Positions 56,117-64,000 of a stretch of DNA of 64,000 nucleotides are shown here, one piece after another. Source of the stretch: Anaerolineae bacterium. Its GTDB lineage: Bacteria > Chloroflexota > Anaerolineae > Aggregatilineales > Phototrophicaceae. A model generated the notes under the pieces. The model was not told the origin of the DNA and did not search any database. It saw only the letters and a list, made by a program, of their open reading frames with translations. Both the position numbers and the translations under genes were made by a program. Location of the stretch: assembly GCA_023382675.1 (NCBI GenBank), contig JAHDWN010000010.1:41118-105117 (forward strand), written 5' to 3'. The stretch's first letter is position 1, and each line of letters opens with the position of its first letter.

Positions 56117-56386
56117 ATGAGTCTCACGAAGAACGAGAAGAACACCATCATTTCCAAGTACGGTCGGCATCAGGGCGATACCGGTTCGCCGGAAGTTCAA
56201 ATCGCACTGCTTACCACCCGTATCCACCAGTTGACCGAGCATCTCAAGCAGCATCCGCAGGACCAGCATTCGAAGGTTGGTCTGCTCAAGCTCGTCGGCG
56301 CGCGTCGGCGTCATCTGCGCTATCTCGCCAAGACGAATGCGGACGGCTATCATCAGATTCTGCAAGACCTCGGTCTGCGTAAATAA
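56117..56386 (+). CDS. rpsO: 30S ribosomal protein S15
   Basis: [69 protein letters not shown]. Confidence 0.98.
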   Translation: MSLTKNEKNTIISKYGRHQGDTGSPEVQIALLTTRIHQLTEHLKQHPQDQHSKVGLLKLVGARRRHLRYLAKTNADGYHQILQDLGLRK

Positions 56387-56399
56387 GTCGGACATACAA

Positions 56400-56425
56400 G
56401 GGTGTCGAACTGGACACCCGTTTGT
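56400..56425 (+). terminator. hairpin downstream of rpsO (partial terminator/processing site)
   Basis: GGGTGTC-GAACTG-GACACCC then GTTTGTGTGTTT. Confidence 0.6.
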
Positions 56426-56438
56426 GTGTTTATGAGGA

Positions 56439-56519
56439 AACGCCCGGCAGCGCAGAGATTGGCAAGCCTTGCTAAACGTGCTTTTGGCGCGGCTTGCCAG
56501 TCGCTGGGTGTCGGGCGTT
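56439..56519 (+). promoter_or_regulatory. long structured leader hairpin before pnp
   Basis: Nested helices AACGCCCG/CGGGCGTT, CAGCG/CGCTG, GGCAAGCC/GGCTTGCC. Confidence 0.55.
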
Positions 56520-56558
56520 GTCTTTGTCGCCAAATTCGAGACAACAAGGAGATAACAC

Positions 56559-58790
56559 ATGTCTACTGAGACGAGCATGGACAACGTCCACCGGTATGTC
56601 GTGCAACTCGGCGGTCAGGAATTGATCATCGAAACGGGCAAGTTTGCCGAACAGGCCGGCGGCGCAGTCACTGTTCAGGTAGGGCAGACGGTCGTTTTTG
56701 CCACTGCCACGATGAGCAAGTCCGCCCGCGAAGGGATCGATTTCTTCCCACTCAGCGTCGATTACGAAGAGAAACTCTATGCCGCCGGGCGCATTCCCGG
56801 AAGCTATTTCCGCCGTGAAGGCCGGCCATCCGAGAGCGCGATCTTGATTTCGCGTGTCGTTGACCGCCCGCTGCGCCCACTTTTCCCGGAATACATGCGT
56901 AACGAGGTCCAAATCATCTTCTCGGCGCTCAGCCACGACCAGGAAAACCAGGTCGATATGATCGGCATTATCGCTGCCAGCACTGCGCTCATGATCAGCG
57001 ATATCCCCTGGGAAGGGCCTGTTGCTGCCGTGCGCATCGGCCTGATTGACGGTGAGTTCGTGGTCAACCCGACCATCCCGCAGATGGAAGACAGCATCCT
57101 CGATCTGCGCGTGGCGGGCACTGCCGATGCCATCAACATGGTCGAATGCGCGGCGGTCGAGATCGACGAAGAAACGATGATCCGGGCGCTGATGTTTGCC
57201 CACGAAACGATGCAGCCGATCATCGAACTGCAGAAGCAGATCGCGGCGGAGATTGGCAAGACGAAGTCCGAATTCATCAGCAGCCAGATCGATGAGTCCG
57301 TCGAGACTCAGGTGGCTGAACGCGCGCGTGAGACTGTGCGCCAGGCATTGATCGAGACGACTGACCGCACGGAGCGCAACGAACGCCTCGACGCCATCCG
57401 TGATGAACTGCTCGCTGCTTTTGAAGCTCAAAATGCGACGCTCTCTGAGGGCCAGACTCCTGTCGAAGCCAAGGCGGTCAAGCAGGCCTTCGATGACGTC
57501 ATCTACGAAGAAGTGCGCCGCCGCATTGTCAGCGATGGTGTGCGGCCCGATGGCCGCGATTACACGACCATTCGCCCGCTGGCGGCGGAGGTCGGCATCA
57601 TCCCGCGTGTGCATGGCTCCGGCCTGTTCAAGCGCGGGCAGACCCAGGTGATGACGATTGCGACGCTCGGCACGCCGCGCGATGCGCAGTCGATTGAGAC
57701 CGTCAGCCCGGAAGAATCGCGCCGCTACATGCACCACTACAACTTCCCGCCCTACAGCACCGGCGAAACGTCGCCGCTGCGTGGTCCCAAGCGTCGCGAG
57801 ATCGGCCATGGTGCGCTGGCGGAAGCTGCTCTGCGCGCGATGATCCCGTCCGAGGACAAGTTCCCCTACACGATCCGCCTCGTCAGCGAAGTGCTCAGCT
57901 CCAACGGCAGCACGTCGATGGCGAGCGTCTGCGGCAGCACCCTGGCATTGATGGACGCGGGCGTACCGATTGTGCGCCCGGTCGCCGGTATCGCCATGGG
58001 ACTGGTCAAAGAAGGCGATCAGATGGCCGTCCTGACCGACATTCAAGGTCTTGAAGATCACCTTGGCGACATGGACTTCAAGGTCGCAGGGACGGAGCAG
58101 GGCATCACGGCCTTGCAGATGGACATCAAGATCAAGGGCGTGAGCGAGGACGTGCTGCGCAAGGCGCTCGCCCAGGCGAAGGATGCGCGTATGCAAATCC
58201 TCGAACTGATCCTCAACACGATCGCGGAACCGCGCGCCGAAATCAGCGAATTTGCCCCTCGTATGACGAGCATCAAGATCAACCCCGAAAAGATCGGCGC
58301 GGTGATTGGCCCCGGCGGCAAGGTCATTCGTGGCATTCAGGATCGTACTGGCGTCAAGATCGACATCCAGGAAGACGGCACGGTCTTCGTCGCGGGCGTC
58401 GACGGTGCAACTGTTGCGCTCGCCATCGATGAGATACGCGGTCTGACGGAGGACCTTGAAGTCGGGCGCATCTATACGGGCAAAGTGACACGCATCGAAT
58501 CTTACGGCGCGTTCGTCGAAATCATGCCCGGCAAAGAAGGCATGGTACACATTTCGCAGCTTGCCGATTACCGTGTCAACCGCGTCGAGGACGAAGTTCA
58601 GGTCGGCGACGAGGTCATGGTTATGGTCACCGATGTTGATCCCGGCGGACGTGTGCGTCTCAGCCGCCAGGCAGTTCTAGCCGGCTGGACGGCTGAAGAA
58701 GCGCGTGAGCGTGATCGTCGCCCACCGAGCGGCGGCGGTGATCGTCGCGGCGGCGGTGATCGCCGTGGCGGTTACGGCGGTCGTCGCTAG
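56559..58790 (+). CDS. pnp: polyribonucleotide nucleotidyltransferase (PNPase)
   Basis: RNase PH domains ([25 protein letters not shown]), KH ([20 protein letters not shown]), S1 ([38 protein letters not shown]), RG/GG-rich tail. Confidence 0.98.
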   Translation: MSTETSMDNVHRYVVQLGGQELIIETGKFAEQAGGAVTVQVGQTVVFATATMSKSAREGIDFFPLSVDYEEKLYAAGRIPGSYFRREGRPSESAILISRVVDRPLRPLFPEYMRNEVQIIFSALSHDQENQVDMIGIIAASTALMISDIPWEGPVAAVRIGLIDGEFVVNPTIPQMEDSILDLRVAGTADAINMVECAAVEIDEETMIRALMFAHETMQPIIELQKQIAAEIGKTKSEFISSQIDESVETQVAERARETVRQALIETTDRTERNERLDAIRDELLAAFEAQNATLSEGQTPVEAKAVKQAFDDVIYEEVRRRIVSDGVRPDGRDYTTIRPLAAEVGIIPRVHGSGLFKRGQTQVMTIATLGTPRDAQSIETVSPEESRRYMHHYNFPPYSTGETSPLRGPKRREIGHGALAEAALRAMIPSEDKFPYTIRLVSEVLSSNGSTSMASVCGSTLALMDAGVPIVRPVAGIAMGLVKEGDQMAVLTDIQGLEDHLGDMDFKVAGTEQGITALQMDIKIKGVSEDVLRKALAQAKDARMQILELILNTIAEPRAEISEFAPRMTSIKINPEKIGAVIGPGGKVIRGIQDRTGVKIDIQEDGTVFVAGVDGATVALAIDEIRGLTEDLEVGRIYTGKVTRIESYGAFVEIMPGKEGMVHISQLADYRVNRVEDEVQVGDEVMVMVTDVDPGGRVRLSRQAVLAGWTAEEARERDRRPPSGGGDRRGGGDRRGGYGGRR
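58731..58766 (+). repeat. 18-nt tandem repeat encoding PNPase GGGDRR tail
   Basis: ggcggcggtgatcgtcgc / ggcggcggtgatcgccgt. Confidence 0.75.
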
Positions 58791-58811
58791 CGTCGAGTGC
58801 CACACAGCATA

Positions 58812-58843
58812 AAAACGGGCGGTACATGTGTATCGCCCGTTTT
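58812..58843. terminator. bidirectional intrinsic terminator
   Basis: AAAACGGGCG...CGCCCGTTTT with T-tracts both ways, between pnp and anti-sigma gene. Confidence 0.85.
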
Positions 58844-58896
58844 GATTTTCCGTGAATGTATCGAAGTGCGTCGCCAGTAATGAGACTCGGCGCTTG

Positions 58897-59724
58897 TCAG
58901 AAGCGTGCCACCGCAACAGGCGGGGTGGTGGGGAACTGGCTGCCCGCAACCGGTTCGACGCTGATCCCAAAAGCGGTATAGCGGTCGAAAGACTGGCCCG
59001 CGTGGAAGACGAGCATGCCCGTCCCATCTGGTTTGACCTGAAAAACGCCCGCACTTTCCCGATCTTCACCCTGCAAGAGCCACAACTGGTAGGCCTGCTC
59101 CGGTGTCAGTGTCGGCAGCCGGTCAGTATAGAGAACCGCGTAGCGCGTTTGCGGATCGTAGACCACTGTCGCATAACCGCTATCTTCGGTGTTTTCTGGT
59201 GAATACATCTCAACGCGGACAGCGCTGCCGGCGCTCAAGGCCAGCAAGAGATCGTTTTGCTGCTGAAGCGAAGCGGCGATCTGATTCTGATCTTCTCGCA
59301 TACGGTTGACCTGCGAGAACCAGAAGGCGTTCGTCAAGATGAGCGCCGCAACCACGGCGGCAGCCAGCCAGCCCAGAGGATAGTTGCGTCTGCGACCGCC
59401 GCCTGCCAGCTTGGCGACTGGAGCTGGCTCTGCCTCAATCGCGCGCAGGATGTTGGCACGTAGGGCAGGTGGCGGCTCTACGGCTGGAGCGGTGCCCAGC
59501 ATCGCCGTTTTGAGCGAACGATATGTCTTGACCTCAGCGAGCACCTCTGGGCAGCGAAACAGCGCCGCCTCGACCAGTCGCGTCTCATCGATGTCGGTTG
59601 CGCCCACGGTGTATGCAGGAACAAGCGCCAACGCCTCAGAACAGTCGATCTCGACTGCCGTTTCTGAGGATTCAGTGTTTTCATCGGAAGTTGGAAACTG
59701 TGTGTTCATGTCCTCGAATGTCAC
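58897..59724 (-). CDS. anti-sigma factor, RskA-like
   Basis: Single TM; C-terminal TPEQAYQLWLLQGEDRESAGVFQVKPDGTGMLVF; downstream of ECF sigma. Confidence 0.88.
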   Translation of the reverse strand: MTFEDMNTQFPTSDENTESSETAVEIDCSEALALVPAYTVGATDIDETRLVEAALFRCPEVLAEVKTYRSLKTAMLGTAPAVEPPPALRANILRAIEAEPAPVAKLAGGGRRRNYPLGWLAAAVVAALILTNAFWFSQVNRMREDQNQIAASLQQQNDLLLALSAGSAVRVEMYSPENTEDSGYATVVYDPQTRYAVLYTDRLPTLTPEQAYQLWLLQGEDRESAGVFQVKPDGTGMLVFHAGQSFDRYTAFGISVEPVAGSQFPTTPPVAVARF

Positions 59725-59811
59725 TCAGCGGATCGTCACCGATCCGCAGCATCTTATCTACTACTATAACGTTGGATTACAGGCAGTTGGATGTGACTTT
59801 GCTCAATTTCA

Positions 59812-60393
59812 TTACGAATTCTCATCCTCAGCCGGGTGCTCTGCCTGCCACATGTGCCTGAGACGCTGCACACCCAGACGCAGGCGCGTTTTGACCGTCC
59901 CCAGCGGTATGTTGGTCTTGTCAGCGATTTCACTATGAGACATGCCCTGAAAGAACGCCAGTTGCAGCATTGCCTGCTGCTCATCCGGCAGGGCAGCTAT
60001 CATGCCGCGCAGTGCTGTGCTGTCGAGATGCAGGTTTTCATCCGCGCTGTCGCTGTCTGGGAGCAGATCATAAAGACTGTCGATGGATGATGAATTGCGC
60101 AGCGGGCGGCGTTGCTCTTTGCGCAGTCTATCAATGGCCGTGTAGCGCGTCATTGTCAGCAGCCAACTGACCAGCTTGCCACGCTCCTCATCCCACGTCA
60201 CTGCTTGCTGCCAGACCTTGAGGAAGACATCCTGGACGACTTCTTCAGCCATGCCATCGTCTTGTAAGACGTGCCGCGCCAAACTGAAGACCAGCGCGCC
60301 GTATCTGTCATAGAGTGACGCAAAGGCAGACTGATCGCGTTGCAGAATGCGTGACATTAAATCACTGTCGGCTATGAGCGTTGCTTCGGGCAT
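59812..60393 (-). CDS. ECF RNA polymerase sigma factor (SigK-like)
   Basis: AFASLYDRYGALVFSLARHVLQDDGMAEEVVQDVFLKVW; MSHSEIADKTNIPLGTVKTRLRLGVQRLR; start ATG 60393. Confidence 0.93.
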   Translation of the reverse strand: MPEATLIADSDLMSRILQRDQSAFASLYDRYGALVFSLARHVLQDDGMAEEVVQDVFLKVWQQAVTWDEERGKLVSWLLTMTRYTAIDRLRKEQRRPLRNSSSIDSLYDLLPDSDSADENLHLDSTALRGMIAALPDEQQAMLQLAFFQGMSHSEIADKTNIPLGTVKTRLRLGVQRLRHMWQAEHPAEDENS

Positions 60394-60544
60394 TGAGTCA
60401 GATGCATGTGGCTTGACGATTGCGGTATGAAGTGTATCACAGACTCGAATTGGTGGGCAGTAGCTCACGAACGCTATGTCCGCAGGCGCGCGCACGTGTT
60501 ACACTCTAAAGCCGCCTTATCCATATCAAAAAGGGAAGATCGAC

Positions 60545-61759
60545 ATGGCAGACTTCGATCTCATGCGTCGCTTGACGGTTGCCGAGGGCGGCAAAATCAT
60601 CTTGCTCGTCATGGATGGTTTGGGCGGGTTGCCCCGTGAGCAGGGCGGGCTGACCGAATTGGAAACGGCCAATACGCCGAATATGGATCGTCTGGCACGT
60701 GAGGGTAGCACCGGCCTAAGCATCCCGGTCACACGCGGGGTTGCTCCAGGCAGCGGCCCGGCACATCTAGGACTGTTCGGCTACGACCCCCTCGTCTACG
60801 ACATTGGTCGCGGCGTTCTGGAAGCAATTGGTATTGGCCTTGACGTTGGCGCAGGTGATGTCGCCATTCGCGGCAATTTTTGCACAGTCGATGCTTCCGG
60901 CAACATCACCGACCGCCGCGCCGGACGCATCCCGACAGAAGAAGGCGAAAAGCGCGTTGAACTCCTCAAGGACATCAAACTCGATGGCATCGACATTCAA
61001 ATCGCCGCCGGTGAAGGCTATCGTTTCGCCATGGTTTTGCGCGGTGAAGGTCTGAACGATGACGTTCAGGACACCGACCCGCAGGCGACCGGCGTGCCGC
61101 CGCTGCCCGCTGTCGCATCCAGCCCGGCAGCCGAACGCACGGCTGCGCTTGCCAACCAATGGCTTGCTGCCGCGCGCGAACGCTTGCGCGGTCACGAACC
61201 TGCTAACATGGTCACACTGCGCGGCTTCGCCACCGACCCCAACCTGCCCAAGTATGCCGATGTCTACAAGCTGAAGGCGGCCTGCGTCGCCACGTACCCG
61301 ATGTACAAGGGCGTCAGCCGTCTTGTCGGCATGAAAACCATCGAGACCGACCTGCACTTCTCGATCCAGGACGAGTTCGATACAGTGGCCGAAATCTGGA
61401 ATAGCTACGATTTCGTCTTCTGCCACGTCAAGTACACCGACAGCCGTGGCGAAGACGGCAACTTCGACGCCAAAGTCAAGGTTATCGAAGAGGTTGATGC
61501 CGCTCTGCCGATCCTGCTCAACCTCAACCCGGCTGTCATGATCATCACTGGCGACCACTCGACGCCCGCGACGTATCGTGCGCATAGCTGGCATCCTGTG
61601 CCGACGCTTCTCTGGGCACCCGGCACGCATATGACCGACCGTGCGCAGGCGTTCGGTGAGCGCGACTGTATGGGCGGCGCGCTGGGGCAGTTCCTCGCAG
61701 TTGACCTGATGCCGATGGCGCTGGCTCATGCCAAACGCCTGGTCAAGTACGGCGCGTAA
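60545..61759 (+). CDS. apgM: 2,3-bisphosphoglycerate-independent phosphoglycerate mutase, archaeal (ApgM) type
   Basis: IILLVMDGLGGLP, TPNMDRLAREGSTGLSIPVTRGVAPGSGPAHLGLFGYDP, ITGDHSTPATYRAHSWHPVPTLLW; start ATG 60545. Confidence 0.93.
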   Translation: MADFDLMRRLTVAEGGKIILLVMDGLGGLPREQGGLTELETANTPNMDRLAREGSTGLSIPVTRGVAPGSGPAHLGLFGYDPLVYDIGRGVLEAIGIGLDVGAGDVAIRGNFCTVDASGNITDRRAGRIPTEEGEKRVELLKDIKLDGIDIQIAAGEGYRFAMVLRGEGLNDDVQDTDPQATGVPPLPAVASSPAAERTAALANQWLAAARERLRGHEPANMVTLRGFATDPNLPKYADVYKLKAACVATYPMYKGVSRLVGMKTIETDLHFSIQDEFDTVAEIWNSYDFVFCHVKYTDSRGEDGNFDAKVKVIEEVDAALPILLNLNPAVMIITGDHSTPATYRAHSWHPVPTLLWAPGTHMTDRAQAFGERDCMGGALGQFLAVDLMPMALAHAKRLVKYGA

Positions 61760-61789
61760 GTTGCTGAGCGCCGCTAATGCGGATCGCTT

Positions 61790-62725
61790 ATGTCTGATGT
61801 TATCGTCATCGGCGGCGGATTATCGGGCTTGTCCGCCGCCTGGGAACTCCAACGCCTGGGCATAGCCTACACCCTGATTGAGGTGAAGCCGCGCCTGGGC
61901 GGCAGCATCCAGACGGAGTACACCGAGGGCTTCATCATCGATCATGGCCCATTCGTGTTGGAGAAGTACGGCGATTGGCCGTTCCTGGCCGAACTGGGCC
62001 TTCCGGACTCGCTGATGACGATGGGGCGCTATCGCGATGGCGAGCTGGTGGTCTTTGCCGAGGGGACGCAAACGCTGGTTGACGCTTTGGCAAGCCGTCT
62101 GACTGCGCCGATCATGCAGCGCATGGCTGTCAGCAGCCTGGGCTTGATCGATGATCGGCGTTATGGTGTCTGCCTGGAAAATGGCGTCATGCTCGAAGCG
62201 CGGGGCATCGTTGTCGCTGTGCCCGCCCGCTATGCCGATCACATGCTGCGGACGCTCGCGCCGGAAGCCGCGCTCTTGCTCAATGACTACCGTTACGATC
62301 CGGTCGCACGTGTGCATCTCGGCTTTCAGGCGCAGGCTGTCCCGCGCGAACTGCCCATTGCTACCGGCGGCCTGTTCAAATTCGCCGAAAGCTACGGGCT
62401 GCCCGGACGTGTGCCTGCTGATCACGTGCTGGTGCGCGCCGGGGTGCGCCTGGATGTTGAACCGAGCGTCGCCACGCCCGACCAGGCGTTGGCAGGGGCG
62501 CGTATGCATTTCGACGCCGAGCCCGTGTTGGCGCGCGTACACTATTGGCCGGAAGCCGATCCCCTGACGCGCTATCTGCCAGAGCATAGCGCCATCATGG
62601 ATGCCATGGATGCCGCCCTGCCGCCCGGTATCGTGCTCGTGGGCAGCGACTACCGTGCCCGACGGCTGCCCGATCAGGTGGCGCAGGGGCGTTTAGCCGC
62701 GCGCAAGATCGCAGATGTGCTGTGA
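61790..62725 (+). CDS. FAD-dependent amine oxidase/protoporphyrinogen oxidase-like, short form
   Basis: VIVIGGGLSGLSAAWELQRLGIAYTLIEVKPRLGGSIQTEY; 311 aa. Confidence 0.82.
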   Translation: MSDVIVIGGGLSGLSAAWELQRLGIAYTLIEVKPRLGGSIQTEYTEGFIIDHGPFVLEKYGDWPFLAELGLPDSLMTMGRYRDGELVVFAEGTQTLVDALASRLTAPIMQRMAVSSLGLIDDRRYGVCLENGVMLEARGIVVAVPARYADHMLRTLAPEAALLLNDYRYDPVARVHLGFQAQAVPRELPIATGGLFKFAESYGLPGRVPADHVLVRAGVRLDVEPSVATPDQALAGARMHFDAEPVLARVHYWPEADPLTRYLPEHSAIMDAMDAALPPGIVLVGSDYRARRLPDQVAQGRLAARKIADVL

Positions 62726-63237
62726 AGGCGGTTTTACTCACCGGCAGGCCGGGCGTGGGCAAGACGACGACAATCCGCACCATCGTGGCGCAGTTGGGGC
62801 TGCCTGCGGGCGGTTTCTACTCGGAGGAGATCATTGAGGCCGGGCAGCGCGTCGGCTTCCGCATCGTCACGCTGGATGGGCGCAGCGGGTTGCTCGCTCG
62901 CTTCAAGCTGCCTGGCGCGAAGATCTGCATCGGCAAGTATGGCGTCACGCTGGAGGCGCTCGAAACCATCGGCATCAACAGTATCCGCCAGGGCATCGCC
63001 GCCGGGTTGGTCGTGATCGATGAGATCGGGCCGATGGAGATCAAGTCCGCCGCGTTTTGTGCCGCTGTCGATGTGGCGCTCGCCAGCCCGGCTCGCATTC
63101 TGGGCACGATCGTCAAACGCAGCACGCCCTTTACCGACGCGATCAAAGTTCGTGCGGATGTCGAGGTAATCGAGATCACACCGCAGAACCGGGATGTGTT
63201 GACACAATCATTGTGCCAGCGCTTCAAGAGTGCCTGA
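62722..63237 (+). CDS. THEP1-type nucleoside-triphosphatase
   Basis: VLLTGRPGVGKTTTIRTIVAQL...GGFYSEEI...VGFRIVTLDGRSGLLA...GLVVIDEIGPMEIKSAAF; GTGA overlap with upstream gene. Confidence 0.88.
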   Translation: MKAVLLTGRPGVGKTTTIRTIVAQLGLPAGGFYSEEIIEAGQRVGFRIVTLDGRSGLLARFKLPGAKICIGKYGVTLEALETIGINSIRQGIAAGLVVIDEIGPMEIKSAAFCAAVDVALASPARILGTIVKRSTPFTDAIKVRADVEVIEITPQNRDVLTQSLCQRFKSA

Positions 63238-63270
63238 TACAATGGCGGCAACACCACAGACGAGGATGAT

Positions 63271-63900
63271 ATGACCAATCCCCAATGGCTCGATTGGGCG
63301 CAGCGCTTGCAGATGATTGCCCAGGACGGTCTGAGTTACGACCCGCGACCGTTTGATCAGATGCGCTTCGAGCAGATACGCGATATTGCTGCCGAGATCA
63401 TCGCTCACTATGGTGGCGCAGATTTCCAGACTGTCCACGCATTATTTGCCGGTGAAAAAGGTCATGCCACCCCTAAGGTCGATTCGCGCGGCGTCGTCTT
63501 TCGCGGCGACGAAATCCTGCTCGTGCAGGAGAAAGCCGACGGCAACCGCTGGACGCTGCCGGGCGGCTGGGTCGATATTAACGAACCGCCGAGTCTGGCG
63601 GTCGAGCGCGAAGTCTGGGAGGAGAGCGGCTACCGCGTGCGCGCGACGAAGTTGCTGGCACTCTATGACCGCAACCAGCATGATCATCCGCCGCACATCT
63701 ATCATATCTACAAGATCTTTTTTCGCTGTGAACTGCTCAGCGATGAACGCGCCGAGGGCGACAATCTGGAGACGGCGGGCGTTGGCTTCTTCAAACTGGA
63801 CGCGCTTCCAGAGTTGTCCCTCGGTCGTGTAACCCCGGCGCAGATTGCCCGCTTTTTCGAGCATCGCCTGCATCCAGACTGGCCGACGGATTTCGATTAA
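63271..63900 (+). CDS. NUDIX hydrolase with N-terminal Nudix_N-like segment
   Basis: GGWVDINEPPSLAVEREVWEESGY Nudix box; N-terminal WLDWAQRLQMIAQDGLSYDPRPFDQMRFEQIRDIAAEI. Confidence 0.92.
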   Translation: MTNPQWLDWAQRLQMIAQDGLSYDPRPFDQMRFEQIRDIAAEIIAHYGGADFQTVHALFAGEKGHATPKVDSRGVVFRGDEILLVQEKADGNRWTLPGGWVDINEPPSLAVEREVWEESGYRVRATKLLALYDRNQHDHPPHIYHIYKIFFRCELLSDERAEGDNLETAGVGFFKLDALPELSLGRVTPAQIARFFEHRLHPDWPTDFD

Positions 63901-64000
63901 TTGACTCTCTACAAAAGCGAAAACTGCTGTAGAATCTTGAAGGTTTGCATCTACCCCATTTGAAAAGGCTTGCTGGCAAAGATGATGCATGTTCCTCTGT

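Noticed and set aside
56472-58550. 692-aa minus-strand ORF across pnp
   Set aside because: Lies antisense to the well-supported pnp; His/Asp/Arg-rich composition typical of a codon-bias shadow frame.
1-64000. CRISPR array, rRNA, intact IS or prophage
   Set aside because: No regularly spaced repeats, rRNA signatures, complete transposase or phage gene cluster seen.

Overview
GC-rich bacterial chromosomal window. Gene content and protein style suggest a Chloroflexota/Anaerolineae-like organism; this is inference only. It is mostly housekeeping: moaB, ppsA, era, coaE, efp, a class A PBP, murJ, a thiolase, pruA, proB/proA, ppk1, rpsO-pnp, an ECF sigma/anti-sigma pair and an archaeal-type phosphoglycerate mutase. 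No tRNA, rRNA, CRISPR array, prophage or intact IS element was recognised. Items most worth a second look: (1) a decayed TnpB (IS200/IS605-type) C-terminus with an RE/omegaRNA-like hairpin just downstream, at about 48478-48640 (-); (2) an orphan contractile-tail-tube-like protein (T4 gp19-type) at 2536-2991; (3) a BTAD regulator whose ATPase-like domain has no recognisable Walker A motif, with a clear TTGACA-N17-TAATAT promoter overlapped by a perfect 10-bp inverted repeat and followed by a 5'UTR hairpin; (4) a 23-bp near-palindrome at the predicted znuA-like transcription start; (5) a CoaE fused to a GNAT-like domain; (6) a long structured leader before pnp; (7) a tiny CxxC ORF plus a 77-aa ORF ending at a strong terminator. 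All calls come from reading the sequence and the supplied ORF track. No database search was run.
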